Shown: one piece after another, positions 52,621-60,340 of the stretch
How the letters are laid out: each line of letters begins with the position of its first letter
How positions within the stretch are numbered: position 1 is the stretch's first letter
Assembly (NCBI RefSeq): GCF_014284275.1
Contig: NZ_JACOFU010000003.1
Coordinates: forward strand, 310,001-374,000
Origin: Affinundibacterium amnicola
Lineage (GTDB): Bacteria; Pseudomonadota; Gammaproteobacteria; Burkholderiales; Burkholderiaceae_D
DNA length: 64,000 nt
Direction: 5' to 3'
Program-made: the position numbers and the translations under genes
Notes under the pieces: model-generated
What the model saw: only the letters and a program-made list of their open reading frames with translations
Told to the model about the DNA's origin: nothing
Database searches by the model: none

Positions 52621-53226
52621 ATGAATGCAGTGATCGCAATTGTTGCGGCATATTTAATCGGTTCAATTTCGTTTGCCGTGGTGGTAAGTCGTTTATTTGG
52701 TTTATCCGATCCGCGCACGTATGGTTCTAAAAATCCTGGCGCCACCAATGTTCTGCGTTCGGGGAATAAAGCCGCTGCAGTATTGACACTGATTGGCGAT
52801 GGTTTTAAAGGTTGGTTGGCGGTTTGGCTGGCAATGGTTTTTCAGGAACAGTTTGCTTTAACCAGCACGACCATCGCGGCGGTTGGTTTAGCAGTTTTTG
52901 TCGGCCACTTGTGGCCAGTGTTCTTCAAATTTGTTGGCGGCAAAGGCGTGGCAACTGCTTTGGGCGTTCTACTGGCGATTAATATTTGGCTAGGTTTGGC
53001 AACGTTGGCGACATGGTTGATCGTTGCTTATGCATTCCGATACTCATCACTCGCAGCACTCATCGCATCATTGTTCGCGCCATTTTATTATGGTCTGTTA
53101 TTCGGCCCGAATTTCACATTATTGGCTGTCGCGGTAATGAGTGCTTTATTAATTTATCGTCATGCGTCAAATATTGCGAACCTGATGAGTGGTAAAGAAA
53201 GTCGTATTGGTAGTAAGAAGAAGTAA
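52621..53226 (+). CDS. plsY: Acyl-phosphate glycerol-3-phosphate acyltransferase
   Basis: PlsY starts phospholipid synthesis by acylating glycerol-3-phosphate with acyl-phosphate. The 201-residue inner membrane protein has five spans and the three active-site loops: [13 protein letters not shown] near residue 40, [17 protein letters not shown] in the middle, and [17 protein letters not shown] at the end. GGATGGAG lies before the ATG. It is followed by a terminator shared with tsaD. Confidence 0.95.
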   Translation: MNAVIAIVAAYLIGSISFAVVVSRLFGLSDPRTYGSKNPGATNVLRSGNKAAAVLTLIGDGFKGWLAVWLAMVFQEQFALTSTTIAAVGLAVFVGHLWPVFFKFVGGKGVATALGVLLAINIWLGLATLATWLIVAYAFRYSSLAALIASLFAPFYYGLLFGPNFTLLAVAVMSALLIYRHASNIANLMSGKESRIGSKKK

Positions 53227-53290
53227 TCTGTTGTTAGGCATGGAGCACCAAACTAGCCAAATTTCTTGATGAAAAATCGAAGACAAAAAT

Positions 53291-53325
53291 ATCCCTCGGC
53301 CTGTTGGTACGAGGGATTTTTTTTA
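53291..53325 (+). terminator. Bidirectional terminator between plsY and tsaD
   Basis: Stem ATCCCTCG / CGAGGGAT (53291-53298 and 53310-53317) followed by a long T-run on the plus strand and flanked by A residues on the other side, so it can stop both convergent transcripts. Confidence 0.85.
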
Positions 53326-54363
53326 TGCCGAAACTAATTCGTGTAAGGGCCAGCGCGGGCGTACATTGAAGCTATAGTTTTTGCTTGCTAGCTCAGGATA
53401 AGCTTGTAAGCGCATCGCACCTGCGAAGGCGATCATTGCGCCATTGTCTGTGCAAAATTCTAGTTCTGGATAATAGACTTGGAAACGTTTTTTCGGATTG
53501 GACGAATTGGCAGCAGCATTCAATGCCGCGCGCAATTGTTGATTGGCACCGACACCGCCAGCAATTACCAAGCGCTTTAAGCCAGTTTGCTTCATTGCGG
53601 TTTGGCACTTGGCGACCAACACATCAATAATGGCATCGACAAAACCGCGTGCGACATTGGCTTTATCATTGTCCGTTAAAGCTTCCGGGTATTTTTTTAC
53701 TGCGGTGAGTACGGCAGTTTTAAGCCCAGAGAAACTGAAATTTAAATCTTTAGAATGCAACATCGGGCGAGGAAATTGATGCACCAGCGGATCTCCGGTC
53801 AGTGCCAGTTTTGAGATTGCCGGTCCACCTGGATAATCGAGCCCAAGTAATTTGGCTGATTTATCAAATGCCTCTCCTGCAGCATCGTCGAGCGTCTCGC
53901 CTAATAAACTATATTTTCCGACTCCATCAACACGCATTAATTGGGTGTGTCCACCAGAAACCAGCAACGCGACAAATGGGAATTCAGGTGGCTGGCTGGC
54001 GAGTAAGGGTGACAGTAAGTGCCCCTCTAAATGATGAATGCCGATGAGCGGCTTGTCTAAAGCTAAACCTAAGCCACATGCAACAGAAGCACCGACCAGC
54101 AAAGCGCCAGCTAACCCCGGGCCTTGTGTATAGGCGATGGCGTCAATATCGGCCAGATTCATTTGCGCTTTGTCCAAAGTCTCTTGTAATAAAGGCAGGG
54201 CACGTTTGACGTGATCGCGGGAAGCCAGTTCAGGTACCACGCCGCCATATTCTTGATGCATGGCGATTTGTGAGTGTAGGGCATGGGATAGCAATCCGCG
54301 ATGGGTATCGTACAAAGCAATGCCGGTTTCGTCACAAGAAGATTCGATACCAAGAACGATCAT
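53323..54363 (-). CDS. tsaD: tRNA N6-adenosine threonylcarbamoyltransferase
   Basis: TsaD transfers the threonylcarbamoyl group to A37 of ANN-decoding tRNAs. The 346-residue product has the family signature [12 protein letters not shown], the metal-binding histidines in [36 protein letters not shown] and [10 protein letters not shown], with [10 protein letters not shown] at the nucleotide site. It follows a GGDEF-EAL gene on the same strand by 78 bases. Confidence 0.95.
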   Translation of the reverse strand: MIVLGIESSCDETGIALYDTHRGLLSHALHSQIAMHQEYGGVVPELASRDHVKRALPLLQETLDKAQMNLADIDAIAYTQGPGLAGALLVGASVACGLGLALDKPLIGIHHLEGHLLSPLLASQPPEFPFVALLVSGGHTQLMRVDGVGKYSLLGETLDDAAGEAFDKSAKLLGLDYPGGPAISKLALTGDPLVHQFPRPMLHSKDLNFSFSGLKTAVLTAVKKYPEALTDNDKANVARGFVDAIIDVLVAKCQTAMKQTGLKRLVIAGGVGANQQLRAALNAAANSSNPKKRFQVYYPELEFCTDNGAMIAFAGAMRLQAYPELASKNYSFNVRPRWPLHELVSA

Positions 54364-54441
54364 AATTAAATTCTAAGAAAATGCGATAGGGGGAAATTTA
54401 TCCGCCATTATAAAGCATAGACTTAGATCGATAGCCGACAC

Positions 54442-56571
54442 TCAGGCTCGGTCAGTTGGCAATGATTGTAGCCACTGTTCCAGAGCGTTACCGTGTAGTG
54501 GCTTGCTAGCGAAATAACCTTGAATAGAATCGCAACCTAGCTTGATTAAGGTGTCGCGTTCTGCTTGTGTTTCTATGCCTTCAGCAATCACATGTAGATC
54601 CAAACCATGCCCCATCTCGACGATGGTTCTCACCAACTTTTGCGTTGAATCCTGTTGGTCGATATCAATCACAAAACTGCGATCTATCTTTAATTCGGAT
54701 ACCGGAAGCTTTTGTAGATAAGCCAGTGAGGAATGGCCTGTACCGAAATCATCAATCGATAGGCCAATTCCGGTGGCTCTTAAGGTCTGTAGCAAGGGAA
54801 TCGCATTATCGGGATTTTCCATGATGCCACTTTCAGTCAATTCTAGCTGTAGATTTTCTGGTCTAAGCTGATATTGCTGAATTAAATGCCTGACCCGTTC
54901 AGGAAATTGTTGATCGCGTAAATCATTGGTGCTGACATTGACTGCAATGCTTAGATGTGGATACCGGCTTTGCCAGCTAGCCAAGGTTTGTGCTGCCTGT
55001 TGTAGCATCCAATTAGTCACATGGCTGATATAGCCAGCACGTTCCGCGAAAGGAATAAATTCAATGGGTGATATAAAACCACGTTGTGGATGCTGCCAAC
55101 GTACCAGTGCCTCAAAGCCATAACAACGCAGATCATGTAAGTGGATCTTCGGTTGCAACCACATTTGCAATTCATTATTTTGAATCGCAGAACGCAGATC
55201 TGATAACAGACTTAGGTGGCCTAAGCGCGATGCTTCTTGCGCATCAGAATACCAAGCACTAGTTTCACTATGTTCTTTCGCCGCATATAACGCAACTTCA
55301 GCGTTACGAATTAACGTGGCTAAATTCTTGGTTTCAGAATTTGCCAAGGCAATACCAAATACCAGATTCACATCTACGCTGTAGTTACCGCATTGAACAG
55401 GGACGTTGAGTTCCAGCTTAATATCATTGATGATTTGTTCGACTAAACGCTTGGTGTTTGACTCTGAATCTGGTTTGGCGGCACAAAATAGGGCGAACTG
55501 CCCACCAGAAAATTTTGCTAAGAAAGTCATCGTATCGGTATGATGACTTAGTGCGCGCTGCAGACGCTGGCTGGTTTCAACAATTAAGGTATCGCCGGTA
55601 CCGAAACCCAAAGTTTCATTGACGATTTTTAGACGCGCAACATCCATCAAGATCATGGCATGATGTTGCAAATCTTGCTGTTCAAATTTTCTCAGTAAGC
55701 GTGTCCGATTGGGCAAATTACTTAAGCTATCGTAATACGCTAGCTGTTCGATTTCTGCTTCGCGACTAGCGATCGCATCCGTCATGATATTGAGTGCATG
55801 GCTTACTTGCGCCACCTCGGTGGTGCGGGTAGGCGGCACTTTACTGCCGTAATCTCCAGCGGCAATTCTCAAGGCACTTTGCTCCAACATACTTAATGGT
55901 TGCACTACGCTGCTTTGGGTGATGAATGCGAGTACGATCCCTGACAACACAGCAAGGACAGATATAGCAAGAATTTGGAGTTTGAGTCTTTCCAGATCTT
56001 CTTGTTCTTCTTCTTGCCTTTGCTGTATGCGTTGTTTGGCGAGATCCAATAACACATTGCTTTCACTTAAAAATGCTTGGCGTGCGGGAGCAACTTGAGT
56101 TTCGAAGACTTGTTTTGCACCATCTGGATTATCAAGTTCAATCTCATCAAATAAATTCAAATACGACTGGCGATATTCTTGATGTGTTACCGCCAATCTT
56201 TGCAAACAGATGAGCTGGACTTCATCGTCAGATTCTGCGCTGAGTTTTTGAATTAATTCGTCGATGTGTTTTTTCTTGGCATCAATCGCGTCATAAGCTG
56301 GTTTGCGTTTCTCTTGCGTCGCGTTGAAAATCAAGACTAAGGCACTGGTCGAACCCTCAATGTCGAGCGCTAGATTTTGTACTTGTAGTAATTTTTGTAA
56401 ATCTTGGCTGGCAAACTCTTGGCTGCGGCGTGATACGTCCTGCACTTGCGTTACGCTGCGAACGACAACAATAATAAATAAGCAGAGAATTAATAAGTAA
56501 CTGAGGGCTAAGCGGTAGCTAATCCTGCTAGGCAGAATACGTTCGATAAAATAGAGATAGGCATTTTTCAT
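54442..56571 (-). CDS. Membrane HAMP-GGDEF(degenerate)-EAL protein
   Basis: A 709-residue cyclic-di-GMP protein. A span at about 20-39 and another at about 199-218 enclose a helical periplasmic domain (about 42-195) like four-helix-bundle sensors. HAMP (about 222-273), GGDEF (about 280-440) and EAL (about 455-700) follow. The GGDEF motif is changed to SGGQF (355-359), so cyclase activity is unlikely. EAL is intact (FEALVRWQHP, 486-495) with later DDFGTGHSSLAYL and AEGIETQAE, so the protein is probably a phosphodiesterase with a regulatory GGDEF part. Confidence 0.9.
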   Translation of the reverse strand: MKNAYLYFIERILPSRISYRLALSYLLILCLFIIVVVRSVTQVQDVSRRSQEFASQDLQKLLQVQNLALDIEGSTSALVLIFNATQEKRKPAYDAIDAKKKHIDELIQKLSAESDDEVQLICLQRLAVTHQEYRQSYLNLFDEIELDNPDGAKQVFETQVAPARQAFLSESNVLLDLAKQRIQQRQEEEQEDLERLKLQILAISVLAVLSGIVLAFITQSSVVQPLSMLEQSALRIAAGDYGSKVPPTRTTEVAQVSHALNIMTDAIASREAEIEQLAYYDSLSNLPNRTRLLRKFEQQDLQHHAMILMDVARLKIVNETLGFGTGDTLIVETSQRLQRALSHHTDTMTFLAKFSGGQFALFCAAKPDSESNTKRLVEQIINDIKLELNVPVQCGNYSVDVNLVFGIALANSETKNLATLIRNAEVALYAAKEHSETSAWYSDAQEASRLGHLSLLSDLRSAIQNNELQMWLQPKIHLHDLRCYGFEALVRWQHPQRGFISPIEFIPFAERAGYISHVTNWMLQQAAQTLASWQSRYPHLSIAVNVSTNDLRDQQFPERVRHLIQQYQLRPENLQLELTESGIMENPDNAIPLLQTLRATGIGLSIDDFGTGHSSLAYLQKLPVSELKIDRSFVIDIDQQDSTQKLVRTIVEMGHGLDLHVIAEGIETQAERDTLIKLGCDSIQGYFASKPLHGNALEQWLQSLPTDRA

Positions 56572-56805
56572 AATTCCCTTGCGATGAACATGCGGAGTTT
56601 GCCTGACATGGAGAGTGATGATCCAGACTATTAAAGCAAATTGTCCGCCTGCTGGAAAGTAAAACTTTGTTTCTTGCCTGGAATCGTTGTAAGCACGAGT
56701 TGATTATTTGGCGACATCCCGCTGATTTTGCTTAAAACATACCGGGTTGGTAAGTGATGGGCTAAAATGAAAAACTTCATATGCTAAGAATTTCAGGAGA
56801 ATGCT

Positions 56806-57120
56806 ATGTTTTTAGATCACGCCAAAATCTCAGCCACGCACAGTGAGACCGAACCAGATCGGATCGAGCGATTAAATCGGGTATATGGCTATGCGATCGC
56901 TTTGGCAGATGCAGATGGAAATGAGCAATGCATTATTAAGCTAGCGAAGTTACATGATCACAAAGGTACGCTGATGGTGCTTTGGCACGAGGCACCAACT
57001 GAGCTGGAAAGAATTTACTTTATGAAAGCATGGAAAAGTCGTGTCGGCGATGAGTCTACACAAGTTGAACATGCATTAATGTTACAAGATGTGAATGCAA
57101 CTGACACAGAGGCTGCTTAG
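56806..57120 (+). CDS. Small hypothetical protein
   Basis: A 104-residue soluble, acidic protein I do not recognise. A good AGGAG lies seven bases before the ATG and a strong hairpin terminator follows, so it is very likely a real single-gene unit. The middle part (VYGYAIALADADGNEQCIIK, MVLWHEAPTELERIYFMKAW) suggests a compact alpha/beta fold. No signal peptide, Cys cluster or membrane segment is present. Confidence 0.7.
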   Translation: MFLDHAKISATHSETEPDRIERLNRVYGYAIALADADGNEQCIIKLAKLHDHKGTLMVLWHEAPTELERIYFMKAWKSRVGDESTQVEHALMLQDVNATDTEAA

Positions 57121-57153
57121 GTAAAAACACCTTAGCCCAGTGGCTTAAAACAT

Positions 57154-57207
57154 AATGGCTTGTTGATCCTTGTAATCGGCATTACGGGGATCAACAAGCC
57201 ATTTTCA
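57154..57207 (+). terminator. Long hairpin terminator between convergent genes
   Basis: Perfect 16-bp arms AATGGCTTGTTGATCC (57154-57169) and its complement (57188-57203), with a further inner stem GTAAT / ATTAC. TTTTC overlaps the end. It can serve both the small hypothetical gene and the MarC-family gene. Confidence 0.8.
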
Positions 57208-57232
57208 TTGCTGACAGCAAGTGGCTAAGTCT

Positions 57233-57916
57233 TTATCGACGCATCTTCAAATCTTCTAATAATTCAGAGAAGCCAGACCAGCCAATTTCGATACCAATAC
57301 ACAGCAAGATGAATGCAGATAAACGCATCAAGACGGTTGCGCCAACGTCGCCTAAGAAGCTTTCTAAGTTACGTGCAAAGCGGTAGGACAAAAATATCGC
57401 GATCGTGGTCAGAAAAACACCAATCGTCGCGGCTAAACCCGTAATTAACCAGTCAACAGGCTTATTTGGTAACTGCGCCCCTAAAGTGATGGATGCGGCA
57501 ATCGCGCCGGGTCCAACCGTGAGCGGGAAACTAAATGGATAAAAACTGTGGCGACGCAATTCTTCTTTGGTCCATTTGTCGGCTGAGGCAGCGACTGAAG
57601 TGCGCAGTTTATCTTGGCCTTGGTCATTGAGTAATTTCCAACCCGCCATGCCAACCACAATGCCACCAGCAACGCGAACGATTGGTAATGAGATGCCAAA
57701 GAAGTCAAGTACGTAAGAACCGACAAAGACCGCACCCATTAATAAGAAGAAACAATTAATCGCGATTCGCTTGGCCAATCGGTTTGCCATGACTTGATCC
57801 ATTGGTCCTGTCATTGACAAGAAGATAGGGGCAACTGCGATGGGATTAAGAATTGGTAACAGGGTTACGGGTACTACGATGAGCGCCTTGACGAAAACAG
57901 TGAGTGCGATGCTCAT
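57233..57916 (-). CDS. MarC family integral membrane protein
   Basis: A 227-residue inner membrane protein with six predicted spans. NPIAVAPIFLSMTG near the N-terminus, GIVVGMAGWKLL and PLTVGPGAIAASITLGAQ are conserved in the MarC/UPF0056 family. The function of the family is not settled; the old link to multiple antibiotic resistance has been withdrawn. A perfect AGGAGG lies five bases before the ATG, so it should be well translated. Confidence 0.9.
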   Translation of the reverse strand: MSIALTVFVKALIVVPVTLLPILNPIAVAPIFLSMTGPMDQVMANRLAKRIAINCFFLLMGAVFVGSYVLDFFGISLPIVRVAGGIVVGMAGWKLLNDQGQDKLRTSVAASADKWTKEELRRHSFYPFSFPLTVGPGAIAASITLGAQLPNKPVDWLITGLAATIGVFLTTIAIFLSYRFARNLESFLGDVGATVLMRLSAFILLCIGIEIGWSGFSELLEDLKMRR

Positions 57917-58033
57917 TGGACCTCCTGAGTTTTAGAATAATTGTGATTATGCAATATTTCTTTTGTTTGGTGGGGTATTTCATGACTGGCGCATGAACCT
58001 GATGAAGCAGGTCAGCTTTGTTGTACTTTTACA

Positions 58034-58089
58034 TTGTCACAAAACGGACATGTAATTGTCACAGTCTTGAAGTATTCGCTCTTTATTCT
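58034..58089 (+). promoter_or_regulatory. Pho box with four 11-bp-spaced half-sites and a -10 box
   Basis: TTGTCAC (58034), CGGACAT (58045), TTGTCAC (58056) and TTGAAGT (58067) each start 11 bases after the previous one, matching the tandem PhoB repeat CTGTCAT-N4. TATTCT (58084-58089) follows ten bases after the last half-site, the usual distance for PhoB activation. The target is the OlsB-like/PlcP-like operon, whose ATG is at 58128. Confidence 0.7.
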
Positions 58090-58127
58090 GCACGCTAAAT
58101 GCTGATTTGAATAAAGGAGACCAGCGC

Positions 58128-58895
58128 ATGAGAGTGTTGACGATACCGGGCGATGCCAGTCCAAATTTTTCCAAACTAAGTCTCAGTCTTGCCAGTACCA
58201 AAAAGGAAGTCAAAGAAGTCCAGCGTTTGCGCTATAAAGTTTTTATTGAGGCGATGGGCTTAACGGCTTTGGCCAACGATGATTGCTTAGACAAAGATGA
58301 ATTCGACGAATATTGCGATCATCTAATTGTGCGCGATACTAAATCTTTGAAAGTGGTTGGCACGTATCGCATTTTGAGTCCGAATGCAGCACGTCAAATC
58401 GGACGCTATTATTCTGAAGGTGAATTTGATTTGTCTCGCCTGCAAAATATTCGCGGCAGCATTGCAGAAGCAGGGCGCGCATGTATTCACCCTGACTATC
58501 GCAGTGGTGCGGTGATCATGTTGCTGTGGGCCGGCTTAGCCGCATATATGCGTAAGGAACGTTGCGAGTTTTTGATTGGCTGCGCCAGTATTAGTCTTGC
58601 TGATGGCGGCCATAATGCTGCAGCAATTTATCGTGGTTTCAACGAGGAAGCGTTCGCTCCTTTAGATTATCGTGTAACGCCGCATCTGCCTTTTCCTTTA
58701 GATAGTATGGATGATGGACACGAGGCGCGTATTCCGCCGCTGTTGAAAGGCTATTTGCGCGCGGGAGCCTGGATTTGTGGCGAACCGGCGTGGGATCCTG
58801 ATTTCCATAGCGCAGATTTGTTTGTGATGCTGCCGCTAGCCAACTTAGATAATCGTTACGCCAAGCATTACGGCACTGAGGATATCGCCAAATGA
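58128..58895 (+). CDS. OlsB-like GNAT N-acyltransferase
   Basis: A 255-residue protein of the Acetyltransf_5 (OlsB/hemolysin-like) branch of GNAT enzymes. OlsB adds a 3-hydroxy-acyl chain to ornithine, the first step to phosphorus-free ornithine lipids. Motifs: VQRLRYKVFIEAMGL, CDHLIVRDTKSLKVVGTYRI, SIAEAGRACIHPDYRSG and LIGCASISLADG. I start at ATG 58128 because GGAG is nine bases upstream; the frame begins at a TTG (58107). A Pho box precedes it and its stop overlaps the next gene by four bases. Ornithine as substrate is inferred. Confidence 0.78.
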   Translation: MRVLTIPGDASPNFSKLSLSLASTKKEVKEVQRLRYKVFIEAMGLTALANDDCLDKDEFDEYCDHLIVRDTKSLKVVGTYRILSPNAARQIGRYYSEGEFDLSRLQNIRGSIAEAGRACIHPDYRSGAVIMLLWAGLAAYMRKERCEFLIGCASISLADGGHNAAAIYRGFNEEAFAPLDYRVTPHLPFPLDSMDDGHEARIPPLLKGYLRAGAWICGEPAWDPDFHSADLFVMLPLANLDNRYAKHYGTEDIAK

Positions 58896-59758
58896 TGCCA
58901 GCAGATCAGTTCCTCGAGAAGAAAATGCAAAAGCTTTTAAAGCATCCAAAATTGCCTAAATCGCCTAAAAAAAATATTAAACATTTTCGAACTATCTGGA
59001 TTTCTGATCTGCATCTTGGAACTCCCGGATGCCAGGCCAAACGTTTGCTCGAGTTTTTGAAAGCAACCGAATCTGAAACTTTATATCTGGTCGGTGACAT
59101 CATCGACGGCTGGCAGTTAAAGCGACGTTGGTACTGGGATCAAACCCATAACAATATCGTGCAAACTGTGTTGAAAAAAGCCAAGAAGGGAACGAATGTG
59201 ATTTTTGTTCCCGGCAATCACGACGAAGCTGCACGTCAATTCATTGAGCTCGACTTTGGTGGCATACAAGTACGTGATGAATTAGTGCATACGACAGCGG
59301 ATGGTAAGCGCATGTTGGTGTTGCATGGTGATCGCTTTGACGGCGTGATTGCTTGTGCTAAGTGGTTAGCTTATTTAGGTGACAGCATGTACACCGTGAT
59401 TTTGAAAGTCAATCAAGTCTTTAATCAGTGGCGCGCCCGCGCAGGTTTACCCTATTGGTCGCTATCGCAATATTTGAAATCAAAGGTCAAAAATGCTGTA
59501 AGTTATATCACCAAATTTGAAGATGCATTAGCGGACGAAGCGCGTAAGCGTGGTCTTGATGGTGTGATTTGCGGCCATATCCACAAGCCTGAAATTCGTC
59601 ATATTGATGGCATCATTTATTGCAATGATGGTGATTGGGTGGAGAGTTTATCGGCCTTAATTGAGGAGGCTGACGGAGAGCTTCGATTAGTTACTTGGCA
59701 TGATGTCGTACATCAAGAACAAAATACAGAGCTGCATCAAGTCGCTTTGCCAGCATGA
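58892..59758 (+). CDS. PlcP-like calcineurin-type metallophosphatase
   Basis: A 288-residue metallophosphoesterase with a complete metal site: DLHLGTPG, GDIIDGW, PGNHDE, LHGDRFDG and CGHIHKPE. Such proteins are often labelled UDP-2,3-diacylglucosamine pyrophosphatase (LpxH), but LYLVGDIIDGWQLKRRWYW, and GLPYWSLSQYLKSKVKNAV resemble what I remember of PlcP, the phospholipase C that removes phospholipid head groups under phosphate starvation. The Pho box upstream and the four-base overlap with the OlsB-like gene support that reading. A short basic N-terminal segment (about 1-27) precedes the domain. Confidence 0.78.
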   Translation: MMPADQFLEKKMQKLLKHPKLPKSPKKNIKHFRTIWISDLHLGTPGCQAKRLLEFLKATESETLYLVGDIIDGWQLKRRWYWDQTHNNIVQTVLKKAKKGTNVIFVPGNHDEAARQFIELDFGGIQVRDELVHTTADGKRMLVLHGDRFDGVIACAKWLAYLGDSMYTVILKVNQVFNQWRARAGLPYWSLSQYLKSKVKNAVSYITKFEDALADEARKRGLDGVICGHIHKPEIRHIDGIIYCNDGDWVESLSALIEEADGELRLVTWHDVVHQEQNTELHQVALPA

Positions 59759-59820
59759 ATGGAAAATGTTGTTGGGCGTAAAACATTGATTGCAAGTTGC
59801 CCCTGAAACTTTGCTTTCTT

Positions 59821-60300
59821 TTATTTGATGATCAAGTCTGGTGACATGATCGCTTTCAAATAAGTCCTCAAACCTTCACCATCACGTTCCTTTTGTGTGA
59901 TCCACCAGACATTGCCTTTACGCACAGCGCATTCATTTTGTTGTGGCGTAATTAATTGTGCGGCGACTTCTCCTAGACTGGGTTGATGTCCAATCAAGAG
60001 TACAGATTCGCGTGAATCTGGCCAATTTGCCGCTTTCAGTAAATCGTTCGCACTTGCCTCAGTTCCAATTTCTGGCGCAATTTTGAATTTACGATTCAGT
60101 TTAGAAAGGGCGGCCATGGTTTCTCGGGTGCGAATTGCAGGGCTGACTAAAATTCTGCAATTGTCAGGCAAAACACTATCTAGCCAGTAAGCCATTTTCT
60201 GCGCTTGTTTTTGACCTTTAGGCGTAAGGCGGCGCAAAGCATCGGCTAGTTCTTCACTACCTGGTTCAGCTTCAGCATGACGCCAGAGAATTAAGTCCAT
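59821..60300 (-). CDS. sixA: Phosphohistidine phosphatase SixA
   Basis: A 159-residue histidine phosphatase with the RHAEAEPG catalytic motif at the N-terminus (DLILWRHAE) and the second His in LIGHQPSLGEVA. SixA dephosphorylates phosphohistidine, for example in PTS-related proteins. I start at 60300 because AAGGA lies seven bases upstream; the open frame would overlap ppk1 by eight bases. It is 40 bases downstream of ppk1 and likely in the same transcript, a common pairing in betaproteobacteria. Confidence 0.88.
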   Translation of the reverse strand: MDLILWRHAEAEPGSEELADALRRLTPKGQKQAQKMAYWLDSVLPDNCRILVSPAIRTRETMAALSKLNRKFKIAPEIGTEASANDLLKAANWPDSRESVLLIGHQPSLGEVAAQLITPQQNECAVRKGNVWWITQKERDGEGLRTYLKAIMSPDLIIK

Positions 60301-60340
60301 CTCTTTTCCTTCAGTTTCTTTTTGTTGCCTTAGCGTGTCC

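Noticed and set aside
58892-59758. Simple annotation as LpxH
   Set aside because: Metal motifs alone fit, but flanking sequence, Pho box and operon partner favour a PlcP-like phospholipase; kept as an alternative only.
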